Notes under the pieces: generated by a model
The model's database searches: none
The model's input: only the letters and a program-made list of their open reading frames with translations
Told to the model about the DNA's origin: nothing
Part shown: piece after piece, positions 17,580-26,338 of the stretch
Numbering within the stretch: position 1 is the first letter of the stretch
Layout of the letters: every line of letters starts with the position of its first letter
NCBI RefSeq assembly: GCF_014646095.1
Contig: NZ_BMMU01000006.1
Coordinates: 1 to 64,000, forward strand
DNA from: Streptomyces lacrimifluminis
Lineage (GTDB): Bacteria > Actinomycetota > Actinomycetes > Streptomycetales > Streptomycetaceae
DNA: 64,000 nucleotides
Direction: 5' to 3'
Position numbers and translations under genes: made by a program

Positions 17580-18656
17580 ATGACCCGAAGTGCCGCTGGC
17601 GGCGCCGCGCCCAAGGGACGCAGCCGGCGCAACTTCGCGGGAGCGAGGCCGGTGATGGACGACGTGGCACGGCTGGCCGGCGTCTCCAAGCAGACCGTGT
17701 CGCGGGTGCTCAACGACAATCCGGCCGTCAGGGCCGAGACCCGCGAGTCGGTGCTGGAGGCCATGCGGTCGCTCGGGTACCGGCCGAGCCGCAGCGCGCG
17801 TTCGCTGGCCAGCGGGCGGACCCGGATGCTCGGGGTGATCTCCTTCGACGCGGCCCGCTACGGCCCCGCCTCCACCCTCACCGCGATCAACACGGCCGCC
17901 CAGGACGCGGGCTACCTGGTCAGCTCCATCGCCCTCGACACCGCCGACCGGGACACCGTCGTCCAGGCCGTGGACCGGCTGTCGGCGGAGGGCGCCGACG
18001 GGGTCATCGCCATCGCCCCGCAGCGGCGCGTCGGCAGGGCGCTCGCCGGGGCCCACCTCGACATCCCCCTCGTCGTGATGGACAACGCCCTCGACGACGA
18101 CACCCCCATGGTCACCGCCGACTCCCGGGGCGGGGCGCGCCTGGCCACCGAACACCTCCTGGGCCTGGGCCACCGTACGGTCAGGCACATCGCCGGACCG
18201 ACCGGCTGGACGTCCGCCGAACGCCGGGCCGCGAGCTGGCGCGAGACCCTGGAGAAGGCCGGGGCCGAGGTGCCGGAGCCGCTCGTCGGTGACTGGAGCG
18301 CCGACTCCGGGTACGAACTGGGCCGGCGGCTCGCCCGGGATCCGGACGTCACCGCCGTCTTCGCCTCCAACGACCAGATGGCGCTCGGCGCGCTGCGCGC
18401 CTTCCACGAGGCCGGCCGCCGGGTCCCGGACGACGTCAGCGTCGTCGGCTACGACGACATCCCGGAAGCCGCCCATCTGCTGCCCCCGCTCACCACCATC
18501 CGCACCGACTTCCAGGAGATCGGCACCCGCTCCCTGCGGCTCCTCCTCGCGCGGATCGACGGCGCGGAGGAGCCGGCCGCGGCCCTGGGAGCCGTGGTCT
18601 CCGTCATCCCCGCCCACCTCATCGTGCGACGGAGCACGGGCCCCGCACCGGCCTAG
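17580..18656 (+). CDS. LacI-family transcriptional regulator
   Basis: A 358-residue regulator. The N-terminal LacI HTH is complete (VMDDVARLAGVSKQTVSRVL, then the hinge region GYRPSRSARSLASGRT), followed by a periplasmic-binding-like effector domain with typical FASNDQMALGAL and VSVVGYDDIPEAAHLLPPL segments. The ATG at 17580 has GAAGG nine bases upstream; an ATG three codons earlier abuts the GAAGG and is less likely. The gene follows the two GH35 genes after about 100 bases and probably represses the promoter at 11908-11935. Confidence 0.92.
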   Translation: MTRSAAGGAAPKGRSRRNFAGARPVMDDVARLAGVSKQTVSRVLNDNPAVRAETRESVLEAMRSLGYRPSRSARSLASGRTRMLGVISFDAARYGPASTLTAINTAAQDAGYLVSSIALDTADRDTVVQAVDRLSAEGADGVIAIAPQRRVGRALAGAHLDIPLVVMDNALDDDTPMVTADSRGGARLATEHLLGLGHRTVRHIAGPTGWTSAERRAASWRETLEKAGAEVPEPLVGDWSADSGYELGRRLARDPDVTAVFASNDQMALGALRAFHEAGRRVPDDVSVVGYDDIPEAAHLLPPLTTIRTDFQEIGTRSLRLLLARIDGAEEPAAALGAVVSVIPAHLIVRRSTGPAPA

Positions 18657-18793
18657 GGTTCGCCAAGGGGCTGTCGTCAAGTCCCGACTGCCCCGGCGGG
18701 TCAGGCCGGAGGACGGTCGCGGCACGGAGCAAGCGGTGAGCGGGGCCCCGCGTCTCCGGCACCGACCCGCCGGGCAGGTCCTAAACTGGCCCG

Positions 18794-19150
18794 GTGGTGA
18801 CAGGTACGGGTAACGCCGGTTTCGACGATCCGTCCGCAGAGGTGCTGACGGAGGCCGCCGGGGTATTCGGACTGCTCGCCTCGCCGGCCCGGCTGCACAT
18901 CGTGTGGGCGCTGGCGCAGGGCGAGAGCGATGTGACCGGGCTCGCCGAGCGGGTCGGCGGCGCGCTGCCCGCCGTGAGCCAGCACCTCACCAAACTGAGA
19001 CTCGCCGGACTCGTGCGCTCCAGGCGCGAAGGGCGTCGGCAGGTGTACTTCGTCGACGACCCGGACATCGTCACGGTCGTACGGCTGCTGGTCGGGCGGC
19101 TGACGGACCGGGCCGAGAACACCCCCGTACGGCACCTCCGCGGAGTCTGA
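18794..19150 (+). CDS. ArsR-family regulator
   Basis: A 118-residue winged-helix regulator of the ArsR/SmtB family. The core is FGLLASPARLHIVWAL, DVTGLAERVG, LPAVSQHLTKLRLAGLV and SRREGRRQVYFV. No cysteine metal site of the ArsR alpha-3 type is visible; histidines at the C-terminus could contribute to a metal site. A TAAACT hexamer ends 7 bases before the GTG, so the mRNA may be leaderless. It is followed directly by a remnant of a cation-transporting P-type ATPase, which it may once have controlled. Confidence 0.85.
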   Translation: MVTGTGNAGFDDPSAEVLTEAAGVFGLLASPARLHIVWALAQGESDVTGLAERVGGALPAVSQHLTKLRLAGLVRSRREGRRQVYFVDDPDIVTVVRLLVGRLTDRAENTPVRHLRGV

Positions 19151-19617
19151 TCTCCGGACTCCTGCTGCCCTTCCCGCCGATGCTCCCGGCCCAGGTCCTC
19201 GCCCGGAACCTGTGCTTCGACACGGCCCAACGGGCCTACGCCCACGACTGTCCCGCGCCCGGCGCCCTGCCCAGGCCGGACGTCCCGCGCCCTCGTGAGC
19301 TTCACCGCTTCCTCCGCTTCCTCCGCTTCCTCCGCTTTCTCGGCGGCTTCGGCGCGCTCAACGCCGTCGCCGACCTCGCGGCCTTCGGCGTGCCCGCCCT
19401 CGCGCTGCACGGCCCGGACGCTCTGGACGACCGGGCCGTCTTCCCCCCTGCCCGGTCCACCGAGCACCTCCTCACCCGGGCCGTGGTGATGCCGCTGCTC
19501 CGGGGCGGCTGCTGCCGGTGTCCCCGCTCGGCCCGCCGCCGGGGCTGGCGGGGGCTGCCCGGCGCCTGCTCCGCGCTTGTGGCGGCCGTGCTGGGGAGCC
19601 TGTACGGGGTGCCCTAG
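19147..19617 (+). pseudogene. C-terminal remnant of an Mg/cation P-type ATPase
   Basis: The frame starting within the last bases of the ArsR gene encodes the C-terminal membrane part of an MgtA-like P-type ATPase: PPMLPAQVLARNLCFDTAQ, FGALNAVADLAAFGV, and ALDDRAVFPPARSTEHLL, then LTRAVVMPLLRGG. The cation-binding helices M1-M6, the phosphorylation DKTG loop and the nucleotide domain are absent. A small tandem repeat (CTTCCTCCG-like unit, 19311-19337) expands RFLRFLRFL within it. No start is evident. A decayed transport gene, with the ArsR regulator retained. Confidence 0.6.
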
Positions 19618-19660
19618 CCGCCGTCCGGCGGTGGCGGTTCTCGGCGCGGGGCCGCCCGGG

Positions 19661-21169
19661 TCAGCCGTAGGTGAGGTTCGAGCAGGGGTTGTCGTCCGCC
19701 GAGCGGGCTCCCTCGGCGATCTCCTTCGGGACGGCGGTGGGCTGCGGGGAGGCAGCGGAGCGGCCCTTGTACGACTCGCCGACGACCACGTTGACGCCCG
19801 CCGCCGTCACCGGCTGGATGGCCGCGCCAGGGAAGACACGGGCCACCGTCTGGGCATCGGACTTGTGCCCGGGGCCGTACTCGATGACCGTCGTCGCGTG
19901 GTCCTGGCTGCTCGCGGTCGCCGTGCCGGTGACCGCGAAACCGTCGGAGGTCAGCTCGGCGGCGGCCTTCGCGGCCAGGCCCGTGACGGTGGTGCCGTTG
20001 TAGACGGTGACGGTGATTCCCTTGCCGGACACGGGAGTCGGGTCGGCCGTGGGGCGGGCGCTCGGCGAGGCCTTCTTCCTGCCGCTCGCGTCCTTGCCGT
20101 CCAGGGTGCGGTCCGCCTTGAGGGCGGCCCAGAGTTCACCGGCGTCCGGTTCGACGATCGCGACGCGTGCACCGTCGTACCGCCAGGGGATGGTGACGAA
20201 CTTCGTGTTGTGCAGGTCGATGTCCTTCAGTGTCATCGCGAAGGAGATCAGCTTGTCGGCGGAGCCGAGGCCGGGGTCCACGGTCAGGGACTTGGTGGCC
20301 GCCTCGGCGAGCGGAAGCAACTTGGTCGGGGTCAGGCCGTTGCTCTTCACCTCCTTCAACAGGCTCGCGACAAAGGCCTGTTGGCGCTTGATGCGACCGA
20401 TGTCGGAGCCGTCGCCGATGCCGTGCCGGATCCGGACGTAGTCCAGCGCCTTCTGCCCCGAGACCCGCTGCTCGCCCTTGTCGAAGAGCAGCTTGCCGCG
20501 CGTGGTGCGCTTGGGGTTGAGATCACGCTCGTACAGGTTCTGGGGGAGACACACCTTCACCCCGCCCACCACCTCGGTCAGCGCCGCGAAGGCCTTGAAG
20601 TCGACGACGACGGTGTGGTCGACCCGCATACCCGTGATGCTCTCGACCGTGTTCTGGGTGCAGGCGGGGTTGCCCTTGGCGGTCTCGCCGACCGAGTAGG
20701 CCTTGTTGAACATGGTGTCCGGCCGGGCGGTCGTCCACGTGCCGTCGGGCAGCCTGCAGGGCGGGATGGTGACCAGGGTGTCGCGGGGTATGGAGACGGC
20801 CACGGCGTTCTTGTGGTCGGCGTAGATGTGCAGCAGGAACGCGGTGTCGGAGCGGCCGACGTCGTTCACGTCGCCGCCACCGAGCGCGGCGTTGCCGTCG
20901 TTGCGCGCGTCCGAGCCGATGACCAGGACGTTCTCGCCCTTGGACGAGCCCGCGGCGGGGCGGTTGTCCGAGATGCCGCCCGCGTCGAAGGTCTTGATGT
21001 CACCGTCCAGCTTCAGATAGACCCAGCCGGCGCCGGCCGCGAGGAGCAGGAGGAGGGAGAGACAGATCGCCAGTGCCAGCCGCCCGCGCCGACCCGGCTT
21101 GCGCCGCCGGGTGCCCGCGCCCGACCGGTGTCGCGGGGGTACGGCTGCCCTGCTCGTGCTGGTGGTCAT
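19661..21169 (-). CDS. LytR-CpsA-Psr (LCP) family cell-wall protein
   Basis: A 502-residue membrane-anchored LCP protein. It has a basic cytoplasmic start, a single TM helix (LALAICLSLLLLLAAGAGWV), the LCP domain with DVGRSDTAFLLHIYADHK, SIPRDTLVTIPPC and the Arg/Asp-rich QKALDYVRIRHGIGDGSDIG block, and a C-terminal LytR_C domain beginning VTVYNGTTVTGLA. LCP proteins transfer wall teichoic acid or other glycopolymers onto peptidoglycan. The ATG at 21169 has AAGGG at good spacing; an ATG five codons upstream lacks this. It ends with a Cys-containing tail after a Ser/Pro linker. Confidence 0.9.
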   Translation of the reverse strand: MTTSTSRAAVPPRHRSGAGTRRRKPGRRGRLALAICLSLLLLLAAGAGWVYLKLDGDIKTFDAGGISDNRPAAGSSKGENVLVIGSDARNDGNAALGGGDVNDVGRSDTAFLLHIYADHKNAVAVSIPRDTLVTIPPCRLPDGTWTTARPDTMFNKAYSVGETAKGNPACTQNTVESITGMRVDHTVVVDFKAFAALTEVVGGVKVCLPQNLYERDLNPKRTTRGKLLFDKGEQRVSGQKALDYVRIRHGIGDGSDIGRIKRQQAFVASLLKEVKSNGLTPTKLLPLAEAATKSLTVDPGLGSADKLISFAMTLKDIDLHNTKFVTIPWRYDGARVAIVEPDAGELWAALKADRTLDGKDASGRKKASPSARPTADPTPVSGKGITVTVYNGTTVTGLAAKAAAELTSDGFAVTGTATASSQDHATTVIEYGPGHKSDAQTVARVFPGAAIQPVTAAGVNVVVGESYKGRSAASPQPTAVPKEIAEGARSADDNPCSNLTYG

Positions 21170-21255
21170 CGGCGCCCTTCTCACGTCTCACCCTGGTCGT
21201 ACAGTTGCGCAAAGTGGCAACTGTTATGTGTGACGAAGGAAAGGGCGGTGAGGTT

Positions 21256-21546
21256 GTGCTCCGGAACGGACTCGAACCGTGGCACCTGTTGGTGGTGGCG
21301 ATCGTGGTCATCGTCATGCTCGGCTCGAAGAGGCTGCCGGACACCGCACGCGCCCTGGGCCGCTCGATGCGCATCCTCAAGAGCGAGGCGCGGGCACTGA
21401 AGGCCGACGGGTCGCCAACCGGGTCGGCGGGTGGGGGATCTTCGCAGGTGAGCGGTGGTTTCCCGGCTGAACCTGTCGTCGACCGGGCCGAGCCCGCTGT
21501 CGCCGAGACGGTCGCCGACCGTCGGGAGTCCGTCGTCGATCGATAA
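21256..21546 (+). CDS. tatA: Sec-independent translocase TatA
   Basis: A 96-residue TatA/E protein. A short N-terminal segment (LRNGLEPWH) precedes one TM helix (LLVVAIVVIVML), then the GSKRLPDTARALGRSMR amphipathic helix and a charged C-terminal tail. TatA oligomers form the pore for folded proteins carrying twin-arginine signals. GTG at 21256 was chosen because it yields the canonical N-terminus and follows a purine-rich stretch (GGTGAGG). Divergent from the LCP gene, so the short region at 21170-21255 holds both promoters. No tatB/tatC gene is nearby. Confidence 0.88.
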   Translation: MLRNGLEPWHLLVVAIVVIVMLGSKRLPDTARALGRSMRILKSEARALKADGSPTGSAGGGSSQVSGGFPAEPVVDRAEPAVAETVADRRESVVDR

Positions 21547-21556
21547 GATCATCCGC

Positions 21557-22294
21557 ATGGCCGCTTCCGAATCGGCCATCCTCGCGACCTCGGGCGGACA
21601 CCGCACGGTGGCAGGACCATGGTGGCGTTCGACGCTCTCTACATCACGCCGTCGACCTCTCCGGGGCCCACGGCCGCAGGCCGCGCGTCCTGTACGTCGG
21701 TACGGCCGTCGGGGACGCCGAGCACGTCACCGCCCGCATGGGCGAGGCCGCCCGGATCGCGGGCTTCGACCTCACACGGCTGCAGCTCTTCCCATGCCCG
21801 ACTTGGCCGACGTCGAGGGCACGGTGCTCGAACGGAACGTCGTCTGGGTCAGGGGCGGCTCGGTGGCGAATCTGCTGGCGGTGTGGCGGGTGCACGGCCT
21901 CGACCGGATCATGCGGCGCGCCTGGGAGGCGGGTGTGGTGCTCAGCGGGGTGAGCGCGGGCTCCCTCTGCTGGTTCAGGGGTGGCACCACCGACTCCTTC
22001 GGCCCTGAACTCAGGCCGCTCACCGATGCGTTGGGCTTCCTGCCGTACGGCAACGGCGTGCACCACGACAGCGACGCGGGCCGCTCCCCGCTGGTCCACC
22101 GACCTGTCGCCGACGGCACCCTGCCCACCGCACACTGCACCGACGACGGGGTCGGCCTCGTCTGCCGAGGAACCGAACTCGTCGAGGCGGTCGCGGAGTT
22201 GCCGGGCAGGGGTGCCTACATCGTCAGGTGTGAGGGTGACTCGGCGGTGGAGGAGCGCATCGAGCCGCGCAGGCTGCCTTCGCCGCCCTCGTGA
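21557..22294 (+). pseudogene. Peptidase E-like (S51) gene with three frameshifts
   Basis: Related to Streptomyces peptidase E/cyanophycinase-like proteins (S51). The N-terminal MAASESAILATSGGHRT, then MVAFDAL, then the stretch from DLSGAHGRRPRVLYVGT to FDLTRLQLFP, then MPDLADVEG to the end occupy three frames in turn. Each break fits loss of one base, near 21608, 21640 and 21794; the total of three returns the sequence to the starting frame. The nucleophile block LSGVSAGSLCW is intact, as is the C-terminal VHHDSDAGRSPLVH. Either a young pseudogene or three sequencing errors. The 3' end overlaps the convergent DUF6114 gene. Confidence 0.7.
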
Positions 22295-22767
22295 CCGTCG
22301 TCCGCCGCTGTGGGCCCGGTGGACTCCGTGGCGTCAGGACCTGCCATGGCGGCCTTGCCCTTCTGCTTCTCCTTGCGCCGCTGCCTGCGGCTGACACGCG
22401 GTTCCTGGTCGGGAAGCCAGCCGAAGGCCATACAGCTGCCCACGGCTCCCAGCGTGAGGCCCACGAAGAAGCCGCCGAGGTTCGAGGTGACCCAGGTGCC
22501 CAGCGTCAGCATGATGCCGACGATCGAGTAGAACAGCCGCTGCGTGGGGTTGAAGATGATCAACAGGCCGCACACCACCATCAGTGTCGGCAGCAGATAG
22601 CCCGCCAGACCCTGCATACCGATGTGCAGGACGACCTTGAGCGACGCCTTCACGGTGAACAGGATCTCCGCCCCGCCCAGGGTCAGCAGCACCCCGGCCA
22701 GGAACGGACGGCGGGCCCGCCAGGTTCTGAAAGCGGGCCCCACCCCCTGGTGCTCGATGCCCGACAT
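22216..22767 (-). CDS. DUF6114 membrane protein
   Basis: A 183-residue protein of the DUF6114 family, with about four TM helices (FLAGVLLTLGGAEILFTV, GYLLPTLMVVCGLLIIF, FYSIVGIMLTLGTWVTS, GGFFVGLTLGAVGSCMAF) and a charged C-terminal tail beginning EPRVSRRQRRKEK. It is translationally coupled to the DUF6230 gene (TGATG at 22765-22769). The pair is widespread in Streptomyces, function unproven; it probably forms a membrane complex. The last 79 bases overlap the peptidase E remnant on the other strand. Confidence 0.85.
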   Translation of the reverse strand: MSGIEHQGVGPAFRTWRARRPFLAGVLLTLGGAEILFTVKASLKVVLHIGMQGLAGYLLPTLMVVCGLLIIFNPTQRLFYSIVGIMLTLGTWVTSNLGGFFVGLTLGAVGSCMAFGWLPDQEPRVSRRQRRKEKQKGKAAMAGPDATESTGPTAADDGHEGGEGSLRGSMRSSTAESPSHLTM

Positions 22768-23498
22768 CAGCAACCCGACTCGCTGAAGCTCAGCTTCAGC
22801 CCGGGCAGCTTGAACACGGCCGCCGTGGTGGCGTAGTTGGTCTGCCGCAGGTTGGCGATGTGGACGGTGTCCGCCTGCTGGCTGAAGACGCCGGCCGGAC
22901 CCTTGACGCCCGCCTTGTTGAGCGTGCTGGCATCGTTGCCGATCTCGATGTTGCTGAAGGACGCGTTGCCCGACAGCTCGGTGGAGTCGGTCGTCAGGTC
23001 GGACGCGCTCACCGGAGTGCCGCTGCTGCCCGCCTTGATCAGCAGGTGGACCCCGCCGAGGTCGACACTCTGGCAGAGGTTGGTGAGCGTCGCGGTCTTG
23101 ATCGCGGAGGTGACGACGAGCACCTGGCCGCCGGTGTCGCCCTCGTTCGGGCTGTCCTCGATCATGTGGTCGAGCCCGCCGAACTGCTCGAAGCCGGTGC
23201 CCTTCAGCTCGGTCGCGGTGACGACGAACGGCATGCCGGAGATGGCGAACTGGACGCCCAGGGCGCCCTCGGCAGTGAGGACCGCGAGCGTCGCGGCGAC
23301 CAGGGCGGCCGGCACCGCCATCACGGCGGCGCGGCGTCCACGGACCCGCCCGCGGCGCTCGGTGCCCTTTTCGGCACCTTCGAAGAATTCGGACACGTTG
23401 GTGGATCCCGCGGCCCCGGCGCCTTCGGAAGCGTTACCGCTTCCTGGCTGCTCGGGGCTGGATCCGGCGGACGACGAGGCGTCCGAGGACGAGGCCAT
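22767..23498 (-). CDS. DUF6230 membrane-anchored protein
   Basis: A 243-residue DUF6230 protein (older databases sometimes label relatives cholesterol esterase without proof). A Ser-rich N-terminus is followed by the block TNVSEFFEGAEKGTERRGRVRG, a TM helix (AVPAALVAATLAVLTAEGAL) and an extracytoplasmic domain rich in beta structure (GVQFAISGMPFVVTATELKG, then VLVVTSAIKTATLTNLCQSV) ending with a Cys. The start at 23498 follows GGGAG at proper distance. It is the first gene of a two-gene operon with DUF6114. No catalytic triad is apparent; likely a surface protein. Confidence 0.85.
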   Translation of the reverse strand: MASSSDASSSAGSSPEQPGSGNASEGAGAAGSTNVSEFFEGAEKGTERRGRVRGRRAAVMAVPAALVAATLAVLTAEGALGVQFAISGMPFVVTATELKGTGFEQFGGLDHMIEDSPNEGDTGGQVLVVTSAIKTATLTNLCQSVDLGGVHLLIKAGSSGTPVSASDLTTDSTELSGNASFSNIEIGNDASTLNKAGVKGPAGVFSQQADTVHIANLRQTNYATTAAVFKLPGLKLSFSESGC

Positions 23499-24911
<1,413 letters not shown>

Positions 24912-24925
24912 CGAACCATCAATAA

Positions 24926-24963
24926 GCGTCTGGGCTGCCGGTGTTCACCGGCGGCGCAGACGC
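24926..24963. terminator. Bidirectional hairpin terminator
   Basis: An outer stem GCGTCTG/CAGACGC encloses an inner stem CCGGTG-TT-CACCGG. It lies between two convergent genes and overlaps the last codons of the LPMO gene, so it can serve both. Confidence 0.65.
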
Positions 24964-25952
24964 AGGGCGAGGGCGGCGACCACGGCGAGCAGTACCGCCG
25001 CGGCGCCGGCCGCGACCAGGTGCCGTGCCCCGGTGCCGTCGGTGGCCGACGCCACCGGCGCGCCGGCCACGGTGCCACCGGCCTGAGGGGCGGCGGAGTC
25101 GGCGGACTCCGCCGCCCGTCCCGTTCCCACGGCCTGTGCCGGCCGCTCGGCCGGATCGGCCGACGCGGTGCGCTCGGCAGGCTCGGACTGCGTCGCGGGA
25201 GAGGCAGAAGGAGAGGGAGAGTCGGTGGCGGTCGGCGTGGAGGCTCCGGAGCTGTCGGAGTCGCCGGTGTCACCGGAGCCGTCGGTGTTGCCCTTCGCCT
25301 CTGGGAACACCACGTCCGAGCACGAGTAGTACGTGTCCGGCGTGCTGGAGTTCTGCCAGATCGTGTACAGAACATGACGGCCGGTCCGATCGGACGGCAG
25401 CGTCATCCCGATGCGGTACGCGTCACCCGTCATCGCGGGGTCCCTGACCTCGGCGAACGGCCGACCCGGCAGGTCGGACCAGTTCAGCGGGCCGGACGGG
25501 TCGTACCCGGGCTTCGTCAGGAACATCTTGAACGTGCCGGTGTGCGGGATCGTCGAGCGGTACGTCATCGTCAGCCGCGCGCCCGGCGTCAGTGTGGTCG
25601 AGGGCCAGTCGGAGCGCGCGAGGTCGAGGCCCCGGTAGTCGGACAGCCCGCCGCTGCACAGTCGGCCGTCGGGGATCACCGCGCGGTCCCGGCCGTTCAC
25701 GTCGGCGACCCGCAGGTTGTCCCAGAAGGTGAAGGGCGCCCCGCCGTTCGCGGTGACCGCCGCCCGGCAGGCCGCCGTACCGGCCGGACGGCCGCCGTCG
25801 GGGGAGCAGGCGTAGGCGCGACTGACCGGCCCGGTCGGGGCGCCGTGCGCCTGAGCGGAACCCGCCGCGGACAGTGTGAGCAACAGCGGTGCCGCGAAGG
25901 CGGCGGTGCCGGCGAGTGCGGCGGCCGAGAGCGTGCGGCGGTGGGCGGTCAT
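24945..25952 (-). CDS. Membrane-anchored AA10 lytic polysaccharide monooxygenase
   Basis: A 335-residue AA10 LPMO. The signal peptide ends at AQA, leaving His36 as the mature N-terminus (HGAPTGPVSRAYAC), and the second His of the copper brace is His137 in TIPHTGTF. Other family features: the cysteine-rich GRPAGTAACRAAV region, PFTFWDNLRVADV, and TIWQNSSTPDTYYSCSDV at the domain end. These enzymes oxidatively cleave chitin or cellulose. After the catalytic domain comes a Ser/Thr/Glu/Ala linker of about 80 residues, then a TM helix (HLVAAGAAAVLLAVVAALAL) and RLRRR. Most Streptomyces AA10s are freely secreted, so this C-terminal anchor is notable. Divergent from the S8 protease gene. Confidence 0.92.
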   Translation of the reverse strand: MTAHRRTLSAAALAGTAAFAAPLLLTLSAAGSAQAHGAPTGPVSRAYACSPDGGRPAGTAACRAAVTANGGAPFTFWDNLRVADVNGRDRAVIPDGRLCSGGLSDYRGLDLARSDWPSTTLTPGARLTMTYRSTIPHTGTFKMFLTKPGYDPSGPLNWSDLPGRPFAEVRDPAMTGDAYRIGMTLPSDRTGRHVLYTIWQNSSTPDTYYSCSDVVFPEAKGNTDGSGDTGDSDSSGASTPTATDSPSPSASPATQSEPAERTASADPAERPAQAVGTGRAAESADSAAPQAGGTVAGAPVASATDGTGARHLVAAGAAAVLLAVVAALALRLRRR

Positions 25953-26338
25953 CCGGGACGTCTCCTCGACCAGGGGGAACAGGTCTGCTTTCGGGCAGTA
26001 CGGGAAGCGGACGGGCCGCGTTCAATCAGTGGGTGACGCAGGCAATCCCCCGCAACTCACCCAACCCGGTCAGTTGATCGTGATGCAGGGTCGGTTTCCG
26101 GCGTTCAAGGGTGGGGATCCGGCCTGATCGAGGGTTTCCCCTGTATCCGGATGACCTTCTCTTTGCCTACTGTTCCACCACAGCCGCCCCACAGGTCACC
26201 CCGGAACGGGCCGCTCGCGCTTGGCCGGCCACCGCGCCGCTTTTCGAACCGCACCCCCCGCCGCTTCGACGACGAAGCGATTCCCCGCCACTCCCCGCTG
26301 CCCGCGCGGCCCGGAGTACGGCCCCGAAAGGCAAGCCC
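25953..26338. promoter_or_regulatory. Divergent promoter region, LPMO / S8 protease
   Basis: The 386 bases between two divergent genes for secreted enzymes should carry both promoters. No clear operator palindrome was recognised by eye. No supported gene lies within. Confidence 0.4.
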
